DNA of 64,000 nucleotides from Lishizhenia tianjinensis (GCF_900116425.1 NZ_FPAS01000005.1:224382-288381); one strand, 5' to 3'; shown: positions 1-8,355, counted from the first letter of the stretch. A program made the numbers and translations. Notes: a model not told the origin generated them from the sequence alone.

Positions 1-89
1 GTAATATCAGCCAAAGTAGGTTCTTTTTTACTGCATGCAATAAGAAGGCTGCTAAATAATAAGATTAAAATGTTCGTGTAGTTTTTCAT
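1..89 (-). CDS. Lipoprotein, N-terminal fragment cut by the window edge
   Basis: Reading the minus strand from the ATG at 87-89 gives about 29 residues: a short basic start, a hydrophobic stretch and a lipobox ending in Cys at residue 19 (LLIAC), then SKKEPTLADI. The post-Cys sequence resembles the next gene upstream (CREKLPTIAEI), so this is probably a third member of the same small lipoprotein family. The rest lies outside the window. Function unknown; export and lipidation are inferred from the signal sequence. Confidence 0.7.
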   Translation of the reverse strand, partial: MKNYTNILILLFSSLLIACSKKEPTLADI

Positions 90-112
90 GGTTTTGGTTT
101 TTGGGGATACAA

Positions 113-144
113 AAAAAGCTTCTTTTAAAAAAGAAGCTTTTATT
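113..144 (-). terminator. Rho-independent terminator
   Basis: Inverted repeat AAAGCTTCTTTT / AAAAGAAGCTTT around 113-144, followed on the minus strand by a run of T. It lies just downstream of the lipoprotein ending at 167 and separates it from the next lipoprotein (start at 89). Confidence 0.75.
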
Positions 145-166
145 ATTCTTGTGGAAGAAGAGAGGA

Positions 167-550
167 TTACTGGATGTAAACCACTTCTTCATTCACTTTT
201 TCTTCTTCTATTTTGATCGTTCCTGTTCCACTAAAAGTGTTTCCAGTGTCATCAGTAACTTTAGCATCAATGTTTAATACGGCAAATCCGGCTTGACCTA
301 ATTGGAAATCTTCTGTGTAATCGAATTGAGCAACACCAAAAATATCTGTAATCGCCGTGTCTATACGCGTAACTGGCTTGGGTGGAGTTTCTGTAGATTC
401 TCCGTATAAAATAACCGTTACACCAGGAATAACTTTGTTGTCAACATCCTTAACGGTAATCTCTGCTATAGTTGGTAGTTTTTCTCTACATGCCATAAAA
501 GATAATCCTACTAGGGCAAAAAGAGATAATGTTTTCAATGACTTTTTCAT
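167..550 (-). CDS. Small lipoprotein, Ig-like/carboxypeptidase-regulatory-like
   Basis: The 127-residue protein has a lipoprotein signal peptide (lipobox FMAC, Cys21). The mature part has the pattern of a single beta-sandwich domain: ITVKDVDNKVIPGVTVILYG near residues 31-50, then a turn with DIFGVAQFDY near 69-78. This resembles carboxypeptidase-regulatory-like or invasin-like Ig domains seen on Bacteroidota surface proteins (inference). It lies 14 bp downstream of a paralogous lipoprotein and is followed by a terminator, so the two are probably one transcript. Ligand and function are unknown. Confidence 0.75.
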   Translation of the reverse strand: MKKSLKTLSLFALVGLSFMACREKLPTIAEITVKDVDNKVIPGVTVILYGESTETPPKPVTRIDTAITDIFGVAQFDYTEDFQLGQAGFAVLNIDAKVTDDTGNTFSGTGTIKIEEEKVNEEVVYIQ

Positions 551-564
551 AATCTTAAGTAATC

Positions 565-960
565 TTATTCTGGTAAGTAAACCGTAATAACTTGTGTAAT
601 GTGTGCTCTTGCTTTTAATTGTTCATCTTGAGATTCATCACTCCAAACTTCTTTGTCTTCGTATTTTACAAGTACATCAAAGTAAGCTATTTTTTCAGCG
701 TCTTTGTCGTAAGTATCAAACAATTCAGAAAGGTCAAAAGCAGCAAAACCAGATGCATTTGTTGTTAATGTATCTGTGTAACTTGGTGTTGCAGGATCAG
801 AATCTTTATCTCCTACAATCACAACTGTAGCATCACTAATTAACTGGTTGTTGTAGTTTCTTACAAATACCTTTCCTACAGAAGGATCCTTTTCTTTACA
901 AGATGAAAGTACAAGAACTCCCACCATTAAAAAAGCAAAAAGGCTTACTAGTTTTTTCAT
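565..960 (-). CDS. Small lipoprotein, paralogue of the downstream gene
   Basis: The 131-residue protein has a signal peptide and lipobox LSSC (Cys21). The mature domain follows the same layout as its neighbour: VFVRNYNNQLISDATVVIVG, then a spacer rich in D/S/T, then LTTNASGFAAFDLSELF, again suggesting one Ig-like beta sandwich. It is the first gene of a two-gene minus-strand unit; a TATATTTG promoter element lies 47 bp upstream. Function unknown. The tandem paralogy with the genes at 167 and 1 suggests local duplication and divergence. Confidence 0.75.
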   Translation of the reverse strand: MKKLVSLFAFLMVGVLVLSSCKEKDPSVGKVFVRNYNNQLISDATVVIVGDKDSDPATPSYTDTLTTNASGFAAFDLSELFDTYDKDAEKIAYFDVLVKYEDKEVWSDESQDEQLKARAHITQVITVYLPE

Positions 961-1006
961 ATTCTTGGTTTGTTTAGAATAACAATTTCATGTTAAACAC
1001 ATCCTA

Positions 1007-1014
1007 CAAATATA
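1007..1014 (-). promoter_or_regulatory. Bacteroidota -7 promoter element
   Basis: On the minus strand this reads TATATTTG, an exact match to TAnnTTTG, 47 bp upstream of the lipoprotein start at 960. I see no well-spaced -33 TTG. The 15-bp inverted repeat CCTCTTCAAAAGAGG at 1022-1036 lies just upstream and might be an operator or chance. Confidence 0.4.
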
Positions 1015-1310
1015 TAACATTCCTCTTCAAAAGAGGTTGCTTATAAAAAGGACTTATTTATTGTTCTATGCTCCTTTAACAGTTAAACGTCTTAAAAAGT
1101 TACAATAGGTCCCAAAAATAAATTTATTTCATATGTGATTTTCAATTTTTTGGAAATAAGGCGTGGAAAGAAATTCTTAAGTACTTTACCTCCATTTATT
1201 GTGGTAGATCTGTGGTAGAACTCGTCTTTGGTTGTAATAGTTTTTGTAAATTCGCACACACAGAACGGCAGAAGGCAGTTCTCTGTAAAATCAAAGAAAG
1301 ATTACTTGTG

Positions 1311-2333
1311 ATGAAAGAGCAAATCAGCGCAATAGAAGAGGATATAAAAGCATACGAAATAAAGGACGCGGCAAGTCTAGAAAAATTTAGAATTGAATTT
1401 TTGGGTTCTAAAAACAGAATCAAAGATTTGTTTGCTTTGTTGAAAACTGTTCCTAACGAAGAAAAAAGAGCGGTAGGTCAGTTAATCAATGGAGTAAAGG
1501 TTTTGGCCGAGACGAAGTTCAATGAGCAGAAAGAAGTTTTGGAAAACACCAGCGAGGAAGGGGAAAAGTTAGACTTTTCTCGACCAGGAGATCCTTTAGA
1601 GGTGGGTTCTCGTCATCCTATTGCTTTGGTGAGATCTGAAATTATAGAAATATTTAACCGTATAGGTTTTAGTGTTTCTGAAGGACCAGAAATCGAAGAT
1701 GATTGGCACAATTTCTCTGCTTTAAATTTCCCGCCAGAACACCCTGCTAGAGATATGCAGGATACTTTCTTTATTGAAAAGGGAGAAAATGAAATGGCTT
1801 TGCGTACCCATACGTCATCTGTTCAGGTGCGTGTAATGGAAAATGGTGAAGCTCCAATTCGTACCATTTCTCCAGGTAGAGTTTATAGAAACGAAGCCAT
1901 TTCTGCACGTGCACACTGTTTCTTCCACCAAGTAGAAGGTTTGTACATAGATAAAGATGTTTCTTTTGCCGATTTAAAGCAAACCCTCTTGTACTTTGCC
2001 AAGGAGATGTTTGGCGAAAAAGCACAAATTCGCTTGCGTCCTTCTTACTTCCCGTTTACTGAGCCAAGTGCAGAGGTAGATGTGAGCTGTACGATATGTT
2101 CTGGAAAAGGATGTAATGTTTGTAAGTACACAGGTTGGTTAGAGATTTTAGGATGTGGTATGGTAGATCCAAATGTTTTGGAAGCTTCTAACATAGACCC
2201 GAAAGAATACTCGGGTTATGCCTTTGGTATGGGAATAGAAAGAATTGCACAATTAAAATATAGAGTAAACGATTTGCGTTTGTACTCTGAGAACGATGTA
2301 CGTTTCTTAAAACAGTTTACATCTGCATTATAA
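1311..2333 (+). CDS. pheS: Phenylalanine-tRNA ligase alpha subunit
   Basis: Catalytic alpha chain of the PheST heterotetramer, charging tRNA-Phe in the cytoplasm. I place the start at the ATG at 1311 (340 residues, the normal bacterial length, beginning MKEQISAIEEDI); the frame stays open upstream to a GTG at 1212, but that extension does not resemble PheS. Visible features: N-terminal helical tRNA-binding arm (about 1-90), class II motif 2 (GRVYRNEAISARAHCFFHQV, about 189-208) and motif 3 (GYAFGMGIERIAQL, about 302-315). A four-Cys cluster CTICSGKGCNVC (260-271) could bind zinc. pheT is not adjacent. The gene begins a plus-strand run into ytxJ 11 bp downstream. Confidence 0.95.
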   Translation: MKEQISAIEEDIKAYEIKDAASLEKFRIEFLGSKNRIKDLFALLKTVPNEEKRAVGQLINGVKVLAETKFNEQKEVLENTSEEGEKLDFSRPGDPLEVGSRHPIALVRSEIIEIFNRIGFSVSEGPEIEDDWHNFSALNFPPEHPARDMQDTFFIEKGENEMALRTHTSSVQVRVMENGEAPIRTISPGRVYRNEAISARAHCFFHQVEGLYIDKDVSFADLKQTLLYFAKEMFGEKAQIRLRPSYFPFTEPSAEVDVSCTICSGKGCNVCKYTGWLEILGCGMVDPNVLEASNIDPKEYSGYAFGMGIERIAQLKYRVNDLRLYSENDVRFLKQFTSAL

Positions 2334-2344
2334 GACATTAAGTT

Positions 2345-2707
2345 ATGGGTTTATTTACACGATCTAAAAGGGAAGAGCTTGCTTGGACACCCTTGAACCA
2401 GGAGAAAATGATAGCTGAAATTATTGAAGCATCAAAAGAGAAAGCGCAATTGATTTTTAAACACAGTACGCGTTGCTCTATTTCTTCTATGGCGCTCAAT
2501 AGATTTGAAAGTGAATGGCCCCAAGATGCAAATTGCTCCATTTATTTCTTAGATTTGATTGCCTTTAGAGCTGTTTCGAATCAAGTAGCGGAAGATTTGA
2601 AGGTAGAACACCAATCACCGCAAGCCCTACTCATTCAAAATGGAGAAGTAACCTATAGCGCTTCTCATTCAGCAATAAGAGCGTCAGAAATTTTAGAGAA
2701 ACTATGA
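2345..2707 (+). CDS. ytxJ: Bacilliredoxin-like YtxJ protein (BrxC family)
   Basis: The 120-residue thioredoxin-fold protein matches the YtxJ/BrxC family (DUF2847), proposed to reduce bacillithiol-mixed disulfides. The redox Cys is Cys44 in HSTRCSIS (40-47), where family members have a monothiol TxCPIS-like motif. No signal peptide, so cytoplasmic. The cell probably makes bacillithiol, as many Flavobacteriales do (inference). The stop overlaps the next gene's start by 4 bp, so it should be co-translated with the LytTR regulator. Confidence 0.85.
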   Translation: MGLFTRSKREELAWTPLNQEKMIAEIIEASKEKAQLIFKHSTRCSISSMALNRFESEWPQDANCSIYFLDLIAFRAVSNQVAEDLKVEHQSPQALLIQNGEVTYSASHSAIRASEILEKL

Positions 2708-3426
2708 AAGCAGTTATTATAGATGATATGGAAGCAGCGCGTACTGCGCTGAAAGCCGATTTAGAAAGTTATTGTCCGGATATAGAAATTATTGGAGAAG
2801 CTCAAGGTGTTGTTTCTGGAGCGAAACTGATAAAAGAAGTGAGTCCGGAATTGGTATTCTTAGATGTACAAATGCCAGATGGTTCTGGTTTCGATTTGTT
2901 AGAGATTTTACCGCAATTGGATTTTGATGTGATCTTTACTACTGCTTCTGATGCTTATGCCTTGAAGGCATTTAAAGTATCGGCTGTTGATTATTTAATG
3001 AAGCCTATAGATCCAGATGATTTGATGGAGGCGGTAAAAAGAGCCAAAGATCAAAACAATAGTTCTGAACGTTTGAGTTTGCTCAAGGAGAACATGCAAG
3101 GATCTAAAAAAATTGCCCTGAATACACTGGAGAAAATCCAAATAGTAAACATAGAAGATATCATTCGTTGTGAGTCTAGTGTGAATTACACGACTTTCTA
3201 TTTTATGGATGGGACAAAATTATTGGTGACTAAAACTTTGAAGGAATTCGATAAAATGTTGTCAGAATACAACTTCTTCCGTGTGCACCAATCGCATTTA
3301 ATCAATACAGAATTCATCAAAGAGTTTTTGAAAACCAATGGTGAGCTAGTAATGAAAGATGGAACGAAAGTACCCGTGTCTACTCGTAAAAAGGCACAGG
3401 TGATGGAGATGTTAAACAACCTGTAA
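2704..3426 (+). CDS. LytTR-family response regulator
   Basis: The 240-residue two-domain regulator has a receiver domain (1-120) with acidic residues DD at 7-8, phospho-acceptor Asp54 (VFLDVQMP), Thr/Ser near 80 and Lys101 in LMKPID. A C-terminal LytTR DNA-binding domain (about 137-238) contains FFRVHQSHLIN. It would control transcription after phosphorylation by a sensor kinase of the LytS/histidine kinase family, but none is adjacent. It overlaps ytxJ by 4 bp and abuts the next lipoprotein gene without a gap, so the three form one operon. Targets are unknown. Confidence 0.92.
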   Translation: MKAVIIDDMEAARTALKADLESYCPDIEIIGEAQGVVSGAKLIKEVSPELVFLDVQMPDGSGFDLLEILPQLDFDVIFTTASDAYALKAFKVSAVDYLMKPIDPDDLMEAVKRAKDQNNSSERLSLLKENMQGSKKIALNTLEKIQIVNIEDIIRCESSVNYTTFYFMDGTKLLVTKTLKEFDKMLSEYNFFRVHQSHLINTEFIKEFLKTNGELVMKDGTKVPVSTRKKAQVMEMLNNL

Positions 3427-4494
3427 ATGAAAATTTTAAAACCTATATTGGCCTTCTTAACCGTGGGCCTTTTTTTTGTTGGATGTGAAAATGATAAAGC
3501 ATCCAAATCTGAATACAGACCCTTGTTTGAGGCCAAGTTTAAAAGTCCAAACAACAATGTATACTACAATGCGGGTATGCCCATACCTGTACAATTAGAA
3601 TTCGATTCAACCAAAATAGAGCGTTTTACCCTTTGGTTAAACGATAGCGTTATTGCCCAAACTAACTTTGGAGGAAGAGTTTTTGAAAAAGTGGTTCAAT
3701 CTAAATCGTTGGCATTCGGATCTTACCAGTTTAGGTTAGAGGCGAAGTTGAAGGAAGGGAAATTGGTGAAGGATACGCGTAATATTCGTGTGTTGAGTAA
3801 AACGGAGCCTGAACGTTGGGAGGCTGTGGTTGAAAAAGCCATGCCACACAATACCACTTCTTATACCCAAGGATTGGAGTTTTACAAAGGTGAATTATAC
3901 GAGGGAACCGGGCAATATGGGAGAAGTAAATTGCTTAAAGTTCTGAAAGAAAAAGGAAGTACTTTAAAGGAAGTAAGTTTAGACAACCAGTATTTTGGAG
4001 AGGGAATTACCATACTTGAAGATAAGATTTATCAATTGACCTGGAAGGCGAAAACTTGTTTTGTTTATGATGTAAATACCTTTGAAGAAATTAAACGCTT
4101 GGCCTACCCTACAGAAGGTTGGGGCTTGTGTAACAACGGTGAGCAAATTATTATGTCGGATGGTTCGCATAAAATTTACTTTAGAAACCCAGAAACTTTT
4201 GCGGTGGAAAGAGAAATTGAAGTCTATACCAATAGAGGTCCCGTTGGAAATTTGAACGAACTCGAATACATCAATGGGAAGATTTATGCCAATGTTTATA
4301 CCTCAAACAGGTTGGTTGTAATAGATCCAAATACAGGAAATGTGGAGAGCGTGATTGATTGCGATCTTTTGGCTTTAGACCATAGAGGAAGCGGTGAGGT
4401 GTTAAATGGAATAGCCTATAACCCCGTTTCTCAGAAGGTATATCTTACCGGAAAAGAATGGCCCGAATTACTCGAAGTTAGTTTCAAAAAATAA
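3427..4494 (+). CDS. Glutaminyl-peptide cyclotransferase, lipoprotein
   Basis: The 355-residue protein has a lipoprotein signal peptide (lipobox FVGC, Cys20), an N-terminal Ig-like segment (about 30-125), then a plant-type glutamine cyclotransferase beta-propeller (PF05096; about 135-355) with family motifs HNTTSYTQGLEFYKGELYEG and LNELEYINGKIYANVY. Such enzymes cyclise N-terminal Gln to pyroglutamate; in Bacteroidota they are linked to maturation of exported proteins whose N-terminal residue after signal cleavage is Gln. The ATG follows the regulator's stop codon directly. A terminator follows at 4501. Confidence 0.88.
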   Translation: MKILKPILAFLTVGLFFVGCENDKASKSEYRPLFEAKFKSPNNNVYYNAGMPIPVQLEFDSTKIERFTLWLNDSVIAQTNFGGRVFEKVVQSKSLAFGSYQFRLEAKLKEGKLVKDTRNIRVLSKTEPERWEAVVEKAMPHNTTSYTQGLEFYKGELYEGTGQYGRSKLLKVLKEKGSTLKEVSLDNQYFGEGITILEDKIYQLTWKAKTCFVYDVNTFEEIKRLAYPTEGWGLCNNGEQIIMSDGSHKIYFRNPETFAVEREIEVYTNRGPVGNLNELEYINGKIYANVYTSNRLVVIDPNTGNVESVIDCDLLALDHRGSGEVLNGIAYNPVSQKVYLTGKEWPELLEVSFKK

Positions 4495-4500
4495 TAAAAG

Positions 4501-4534
4501 AAGTCCTCAAAATTTTGGGGACTTTTTATTTTTC
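4501..4534 (+). terminator. Rho-independent terminator
   Basis: Stem AAGTCCTCAAAA / TTTTGGGGACTT (one G-T pair) followed by TTTTTATTTTT, 7 bp after the cyclotransferase stop. It ends the ytxJ-regulator-cyclotransferase transcript. Confidence 0.8.
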
Positions 4535-4547
4535 AGGATATTGAAGT

Positions 4548-4871
4548 ATGAAATATTTAGGGGGAATATTAATGACTGGTTTACTACTTTTTTCTTGTAG
4601 TGATTCGGGGAGAAAAGTAGGAGGACCTTGTCAGTATGAAACTGTGGAATTTAAGGCGATTGGTTTAGGATGGGATGATAATAAACATCAAATCTTTCGT
4701 TTTAAATCAGAGCTAAATAACCAGTGGTACGGTTTGGATAGTTTGGATATGTTAGATCATGGATTAAGCGTTGAGGATTTGCGAAAGGATGGTCAGTATA
4801 AATTAGTGATCAATGAAATTACAGAAGGTTCTTGTGTGCCTTTTGTAATCAAGGATATAGAGCTGTTGTAA
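4548..4871 (+). CDS. Small lipoprotein of unknown function
   Basis: The 107-residue product has a signal peptide with lipobox LFSC (Cys17) and a mature part of about 90 residues with two further Cys (GGPCQYET and EGSCVPFV) that could form a disulfide linking the ends of a beta-rich domain. I do not recognise the family. It starts 14 bp after a terminator and converges on the minus-strand gene ending at 4878. Confidence 0.65.
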   Translation: MKYLGGILMTGLLLFSCSDSGRKVGGPCQYETVEFKAIGLGWDDNKHQIFRFKSELNNQWYGLDSLDMLDHGLSVEDLRKDGQYKLVINEITEGSCVPFVIKDIELL

Positions 4872-4877
4872 GTGGTT

Positions 4878-5132
4878 TTAGGCTTTTTTAAGTCCCTTGA
4901 ATAGTCGGCTAATTTGCTTTCTAAACAAAAACATAAGTATGATGTAAGGCACAGCCATGATGTAGAGTATACCTTGGTTGATGTTGGTTGTATTAGTAAT
5001 TCCTAAGATTTCGGCATCCTTGTCAACCCCGCTAGCTTCTGCTACCAATTTACATTGAGAACATTGCGCATCACCTAAAAATACGAAGGCACCTACAAAA
5101 ATTGCTGTTAAGATTACTGACTTCCAATTCAT
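4878..5132 (-). CDS. Small membrane protein with CxxC motif
   Basis: 84 residues from the ATG at 5130-5132 (MNWKSVILTAIFVG); an in-frame ATG six codons upstream would put charged and Cys residues before the hydrophobic segment and is less likely. Layout: hydrophobic segment 1 (4-22, possibly a cleaved signal ending in DAQ), a CSQC motif, a short periplasmic-looking loop, hydrophobic segment 2 (about 51-67) and a basic tail (RKQISRLFKGLKKA). A TATTTTTG promoter element ends only 4 bp upstream, so the message may be nearly leaderless. Function unknown. Confidence 0.6.
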   Translation of the reverse strand: MNWKSVILTAIFVGAFVFLGDAQCSQCKLVAEASGVDKDAEILGITNTTNINQGILYIMAVPYIILMFLFRKQISRLFKGLKKA

Positions 5133-5397
5133 AGCACAAAAATAAGGCATATCTCTTAGAACAGTGGTGAAGGAAAGACAAAAATTCGCTTTTATTGACG
5201 GGTATCAATTTTCCACCAGTGGGTGAAACGGCACCCCGCAGGCCAAAAGGACTAAGAAACACTTTTTAAAAGAGCGACCCGAGAAGCTTTTGGAAAAAGA
5301 TGTTGAATGTACTTTTGGGGGAGGAGTAGAGTGGAAGACACGCCCGGGTGGCCAAATACATAATCAGCTCCATTTAAATTTCCGGAGTTCAAGTTCC

Positions 5398-5425
5398 TTG
5401 GACTAATTTAAAATGACGATATTTG
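5398..5425 (+). promoter_or_regulatory. Probable fbp promoter
   Basis: TTG at 5398-5400, a 17-bp spacer, then GATATTTG at 5418-5425, one mismatch from TAnnTTTG. The fbp ATG is 17 bp further on. Confidence 0.4.
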
Positions 5426-5441
5426 CCCAAAAAAATTTCTT

Positions 5442-6449
5442 ATGTCTAAAGTTGTTACACTGAACGAATTTATTTTGGATAGACAGGATGATTTTCCGTT
5501 TGCTACAGGAGAATTATCACGTTTATTAAATGATATAGCCTTGGCTTCTAAAATTGTAAATAGAGATGTAAACCGTGCTGGTTTGGTTGATATTTTGGGT
5601 GCGCAAGGAAATACGAACGTACAAGGTGAGGAACAACAAAAGTTAGATGTTATTGCCGATGAAGCGTTTATTAAGGCGTTTGAAAACGGTGGAGAAGTTT
5701 GTGGTATTGCCAGTGAAGAAAACGATGATTTCGTTGCTTTTGAAAGTGAGGCGGCGATGAATGGAAAGTACGTGGTTTTGTTCGATCCTTTGGATGGTTC
5801 TTCTAACATAGATGTGAATGTGTCTATAGGTACTATCTTTTCGATTTACAGAAGAAAATCTGCTATAGGAACGAAGGCGACTTTGGAAGATATGTTGCAA
5901 AAGGGTACGGAGCAAGTAGCTGCAGGATATGTGATTTACGGTTCTTCTACGATGTTGGTATATACAACAGGAAAAGGTGTGAATGGATTTACTTTGGATC
6001 CTTCTATCGGGGAGTTTTGTTTATCTCACCCAGATATCAAGGCACCAGAGACAGGACGTTTGTACGCCATTAATGAGGGGAATTTAAATAGATGTCACCC
6101 AGGTTTAAAAGACTACTGTGAATACGTTCGTCAGGATGATCCATCAACGGGTAGACCTTATTCTGGACGTTACATCGGTTCGTTGGTTGCGGATGTTCAT
6201 AGAAACTTGATTAAAGGTGGAGTATATGTTTATCCATCGACTACAAATTCTCCGGAAGGAAAATTGAGGTTGATCTACGAATGTAATCCCTTGGCATTTA
6301 TCATAGAGCAAGCGGGAGGTTTAGCTACGGATGGTAAGAACAGAATTATGGAAATCGAGCCGAAACGTTTACACCAGAGAGTAGATTACTATGCGGGTTC
6401 TAAGCAAATGGTAGAGAAGATACACGAGTGCTTAAGAGCTGCGGAATAA
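5442..6449 (+). CDS. fbp: Fructose-1,6-bisphosphatase class I
   Basis: The 335-residue cytoplasmic enzyme hydrolyses fructose 1,6-bisphosphate to fructose 6-phosphate in gluconeogenesis. The metal- and substrate-binding core is clear: EE at 92-93 and [18 protein letters not shown] (114-131), followed by [20 protein letters not shown] near the C-terminus, where Glu is a metal ligand. Length is normal for class I. It stands alone, with its own promoter-like site and a bidirectional terminator after it. Confidence 0.96.
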   Translation: MSKVVTLNEFILDRQDDFPFATGELSRLLNDIALASKIVNRDVNRAGLVDILGAQGNTNVQGEEQQKLDVIADEAFIKAFENGGEVCGIASEENDDFVAFESEAAMNGKYVVLFDPLDGSSNIDVNVSIGTIFSIYRRKSAIGTKATLEDMLQKGTEQVAAGYVIYGSSTMLVYTTGKGVNGFTLDPSIGEFCLSHPDIKAPETGRLYAINEGNLNRCHPGLKDYCEYVRQDDPSTGRPYSGRYIGSLVADVHRNLIKGGVYVYPSTTNSPEGKLRLIYECNPLAFIIEQAGGLATDGKNRIMEIEPKRLHQRVDYYAGSKQMVEKIHECLRAAE

Positions 6450-6470
6450 TAGATATTTAACAAAGAAAAA

Positions 6471-6497
6471 GGGAGGTAATAATTACCTCCCTTTTTT
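6471..6497. terminator. Bidirectional terminator
   Basis: Perfect inverted repeat GGGAGGTA / TACCTCCC with A-rich flank on the left and T-rich flank on the right. It serves fbp on the plus strand and the lipoprotein ending at 6499 on the minus strand. Confidence 0.85.
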
Positions 6498-6498
6498 A

Positions 6499-7176
6499 TT
6501 AGTCTACCTTTTTCAAGGTTAATATTACTTTGCGTTCTTCATTCATTAAATAAAGAAAGCCTTCTTTGCGTTGGTAGTGTTTTACTTGACCAAGTACTTT
6601 GTGAAAAGCATCGGCAATAGGCATTGTTTCTTGGCAGTACATTTTGGTTGCCATGGCCATTCCGAAACTAATATCTGTTGCATTTAAGTTTTCGATTTGT
6701 GCCCCGTAAGTGTTACAAGCGTCTTTACCCGAAATTCTGTTTTGCGTTACGTTGATTTCCATGGTAGGAGCCAGCGATAAATCTTTTAGCTCTCCGTAAC
6801 CTGATATATTTGTGATGACATAGATATCGTGGATTTGTAAACGAACATCCATAGTTTTAGAAATTTCTTTCACCAAGCTGTATTTGATAGTAGAAGCATC
6901 TGCTGGTACATTTGCTGGATCCAACACCGTTTTTTTCACTTCTAATTCATAGATATAACCCGGTTCATAGGTAAATCCTTCAATTTGATCGTAGAAGTTT
7001 GACCAGTTATTACCTAAGCTATCGCCATGTTGAATGAGTAAGCATTGCTGGGGACCAACGCCTGTGCAATCTGTTTTGAAACTATTCACCCACATGGTTT
7101 GGGTATCTGCTTTCGATTTAAATAATCCACAAGAAGTGAGTAGGCTTAGTGTGAGAACGATTTGTAATAACTTCAT
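6499..7176 (-). CDS. DUF4377 and META domain lipoprotein
   Basis: 225 residues from the ATG at 7174-7176 (MKLLQIVLTLSLLTSCG), with lipobox LTSC; nine further in-frame codons upstream add charged residues and are probably not translated. The N-terminal half (about 28-105) resembles DUF4377, with conserved Cys and GFTYEPGYIYELEV. The C-terminal half (about 130-222) is a META/HslJ-like domain: DACNTYGAQIENL, TKMYCQE and a final VILTLKKV. META domains occur in outer-membrane or periplasmic proteins linked to stress; the molecular role is unknown. Single gene. Confidence 0.8.
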   Translation of the reverse strand: MKLLQIVLTLSLLTSCGLFKSKADTQTMWVNSFKTDCTGVGPQQCLLIQHGDSLGNNWSNFYDQIEGFTYEPGYIYELEVKKTVLDPANVPADASTIKYSLVKEISKTMDVRLQIHDIYVITNISGYGELKDLSLAPTMEINVTQNRISGKDACNTYGAQIENLNATDISFGMAMATKMYCQETMPIADAFHKVLGQVKHYQRKEGFLYLMNEERKVILTLKKVD

Positions 7177-7225
7177 GTTTTCCTTTTTTACAAAGGTAAG
7201 CAATGTTTGTGCCGAATAGAAGTCT

Positions 7226-8164
7226 TTAGGGCATCTGCGCTATATTCGGTTTTGTGAAGAGATGATTCGTGAACCAGTATTGTATAAGGTCGATTACCTC
7301 TGAGTTGTTGGAACTGAAAAGGATACGGTTTTTAATGAGCTTGTGTTCGCTAGATATGTCAATCTGTGCTCTTTTGTTTTGTTCGTAGAAATTTTTTGTA
7401 TTCACCTGATATTCCTCAATGTTGTTGCTGCTCATGTTGAGTATAGGTGTGTTATGAAAACTTGTAGTTTGCAATCCTATGTCGTTGTTTTCATCTGCAA
7501 GATGTTTTTGATAAAAGTTGTGTACGGAATTTACATCTATTGAGGTAGAGCTTAAACCAGTAATGTTAATTGCAGCTTGTACAAGGTCTTTATTTTTTTG
7601 CAAGGATAGGTAGTTGATATAGCTACCAGAGTTTATTCCTAAAAGTCCGATTTGAGAAGATTTAACTGTGGGGTAATTCTTCATATAGCCAATAAGCTTA
7701 CTCAAATCTTTGGTATGTTGGGTGATTTCAAATTTTCCTTCACTACCACCTGTGCCAGCTTGGTTATAGGCAACAACCACAAAGCCTTTTGCGGCTAAGG
7801 GTGCAAGCATGTTGACAGTGGAAGCTATGTTGATTTTATTTAAGGAGTCGTTGATGTCGTGATTAACGATAATACAAGGATAATTACCTGTTTCTTTAGG
7901 TTGAACAATGGCACCGGTTAAGAACTTACCATCGCTTAAAAAAGCAAGTTTCTCAGATTTAACCTCAGTTAGGTAGGTATACTGATCTAAGTTGTGTTGT
8001 ATGGTTTTGCTTATTGGTGATGCGCTATAGTCTATAGGAAGGGTTTTGATTGAATCGTTTAAAAAGGCACCAAATTTTTGCTTGAGCTCTATAGTAGTTA
8101 ACTCCACTTCTCCACAGGAGGAGAGCAGGATGATAACGAGGATTATGCAGGTAATTGGTTTCAT
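7226..8164 (-). CDS. Alpha/beta-hydrolase-like lipoprotein with altered nucleophile
   Basis: The 312-residue protein has lipobox LSSC (Cys17). The fold pattern of an alpha/beta hydrolase is visible: strand IIVNHD near 98-103, GFVVVAYNQAGTGGSEG (127-143), and the nucleophile elbow IGLLGINSGSY (172-182). At the elbow the usual G-x-S-x-G reads G176-I-N-S-G180, with Asn178 where the catalytic Ser should be. The C-terminal part gives no clear Asp/His pair. It may be a non-catalytic binding protein, or Ser179 may serve. Substrate unknown. Single gene between the META protein and recA. Confidence 0.7.
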   Translation of the reverse strand: MKPITCIILVIILLSSCGEVELTTIELKQKFGAFLNDSIKTLPIDYSASPISKTIQHNLDQYTYLTEVKSEKLAFLSDGKFLTGAIVQPKETGNYPCIIVNHDINDSLNKINIASTVNMLAPLAAKGFVVVAYNQAGTGGSEGKFEITQHTKDLSKLIGYMKNYPTVKSSQIGLLGINSGSYINYLSLQKNKDLVQAAINITGLSSTSIDVNSVHNFYQKHLADENNDIGLQTTSFHNTPILNMSSNNIEEYQVNTKNFYEQNKRAQIDISSEHKLIKNRILFSSNNSEVIDLIQYWFTNHLFTKPNIAQMP

Positions 8165-8307
8165 TTTCGTATGCTTTGAGTAGAAAAAACGTTTTCTAAA
8201 CTTCGATAGTTGCTTGTAATTGTTTGGTTAACAGTACAAATATGGCGATAAAAATCCAGATGAAGTACTTTGTAGCTTAGGTTTAACCCTAAATTAATAT
8301 AAGGAAA

Positions 8308-8333
8308 AAGCCACCCCATAAATGGGATGGCTT
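8308..8333 (-). terminator. recA terminator
   Basis: Read on the minus strand, AAGCCATCCCA-TTTA-TGGGGTGGCTT has one internal mismatch and is followed by TTTTCC. It lies 23 bp past the recA stop. Confidence 0.7.
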
Positions 8334-8355
8334 GCATTATTAAACGATATGCAGT

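Noticed and set aside
1022..1036. CCTCTTCAAAAGAGG as a terminator
   Set aside because: It lies between divergent genes, with no T run and no upstream gene to terminate.
1212..1310. N-terminal extension of PheS
   Set aside because: Begins with GTG, has Cys-rich unrelated sequence, and the ATG at 1311 gives the usual length.
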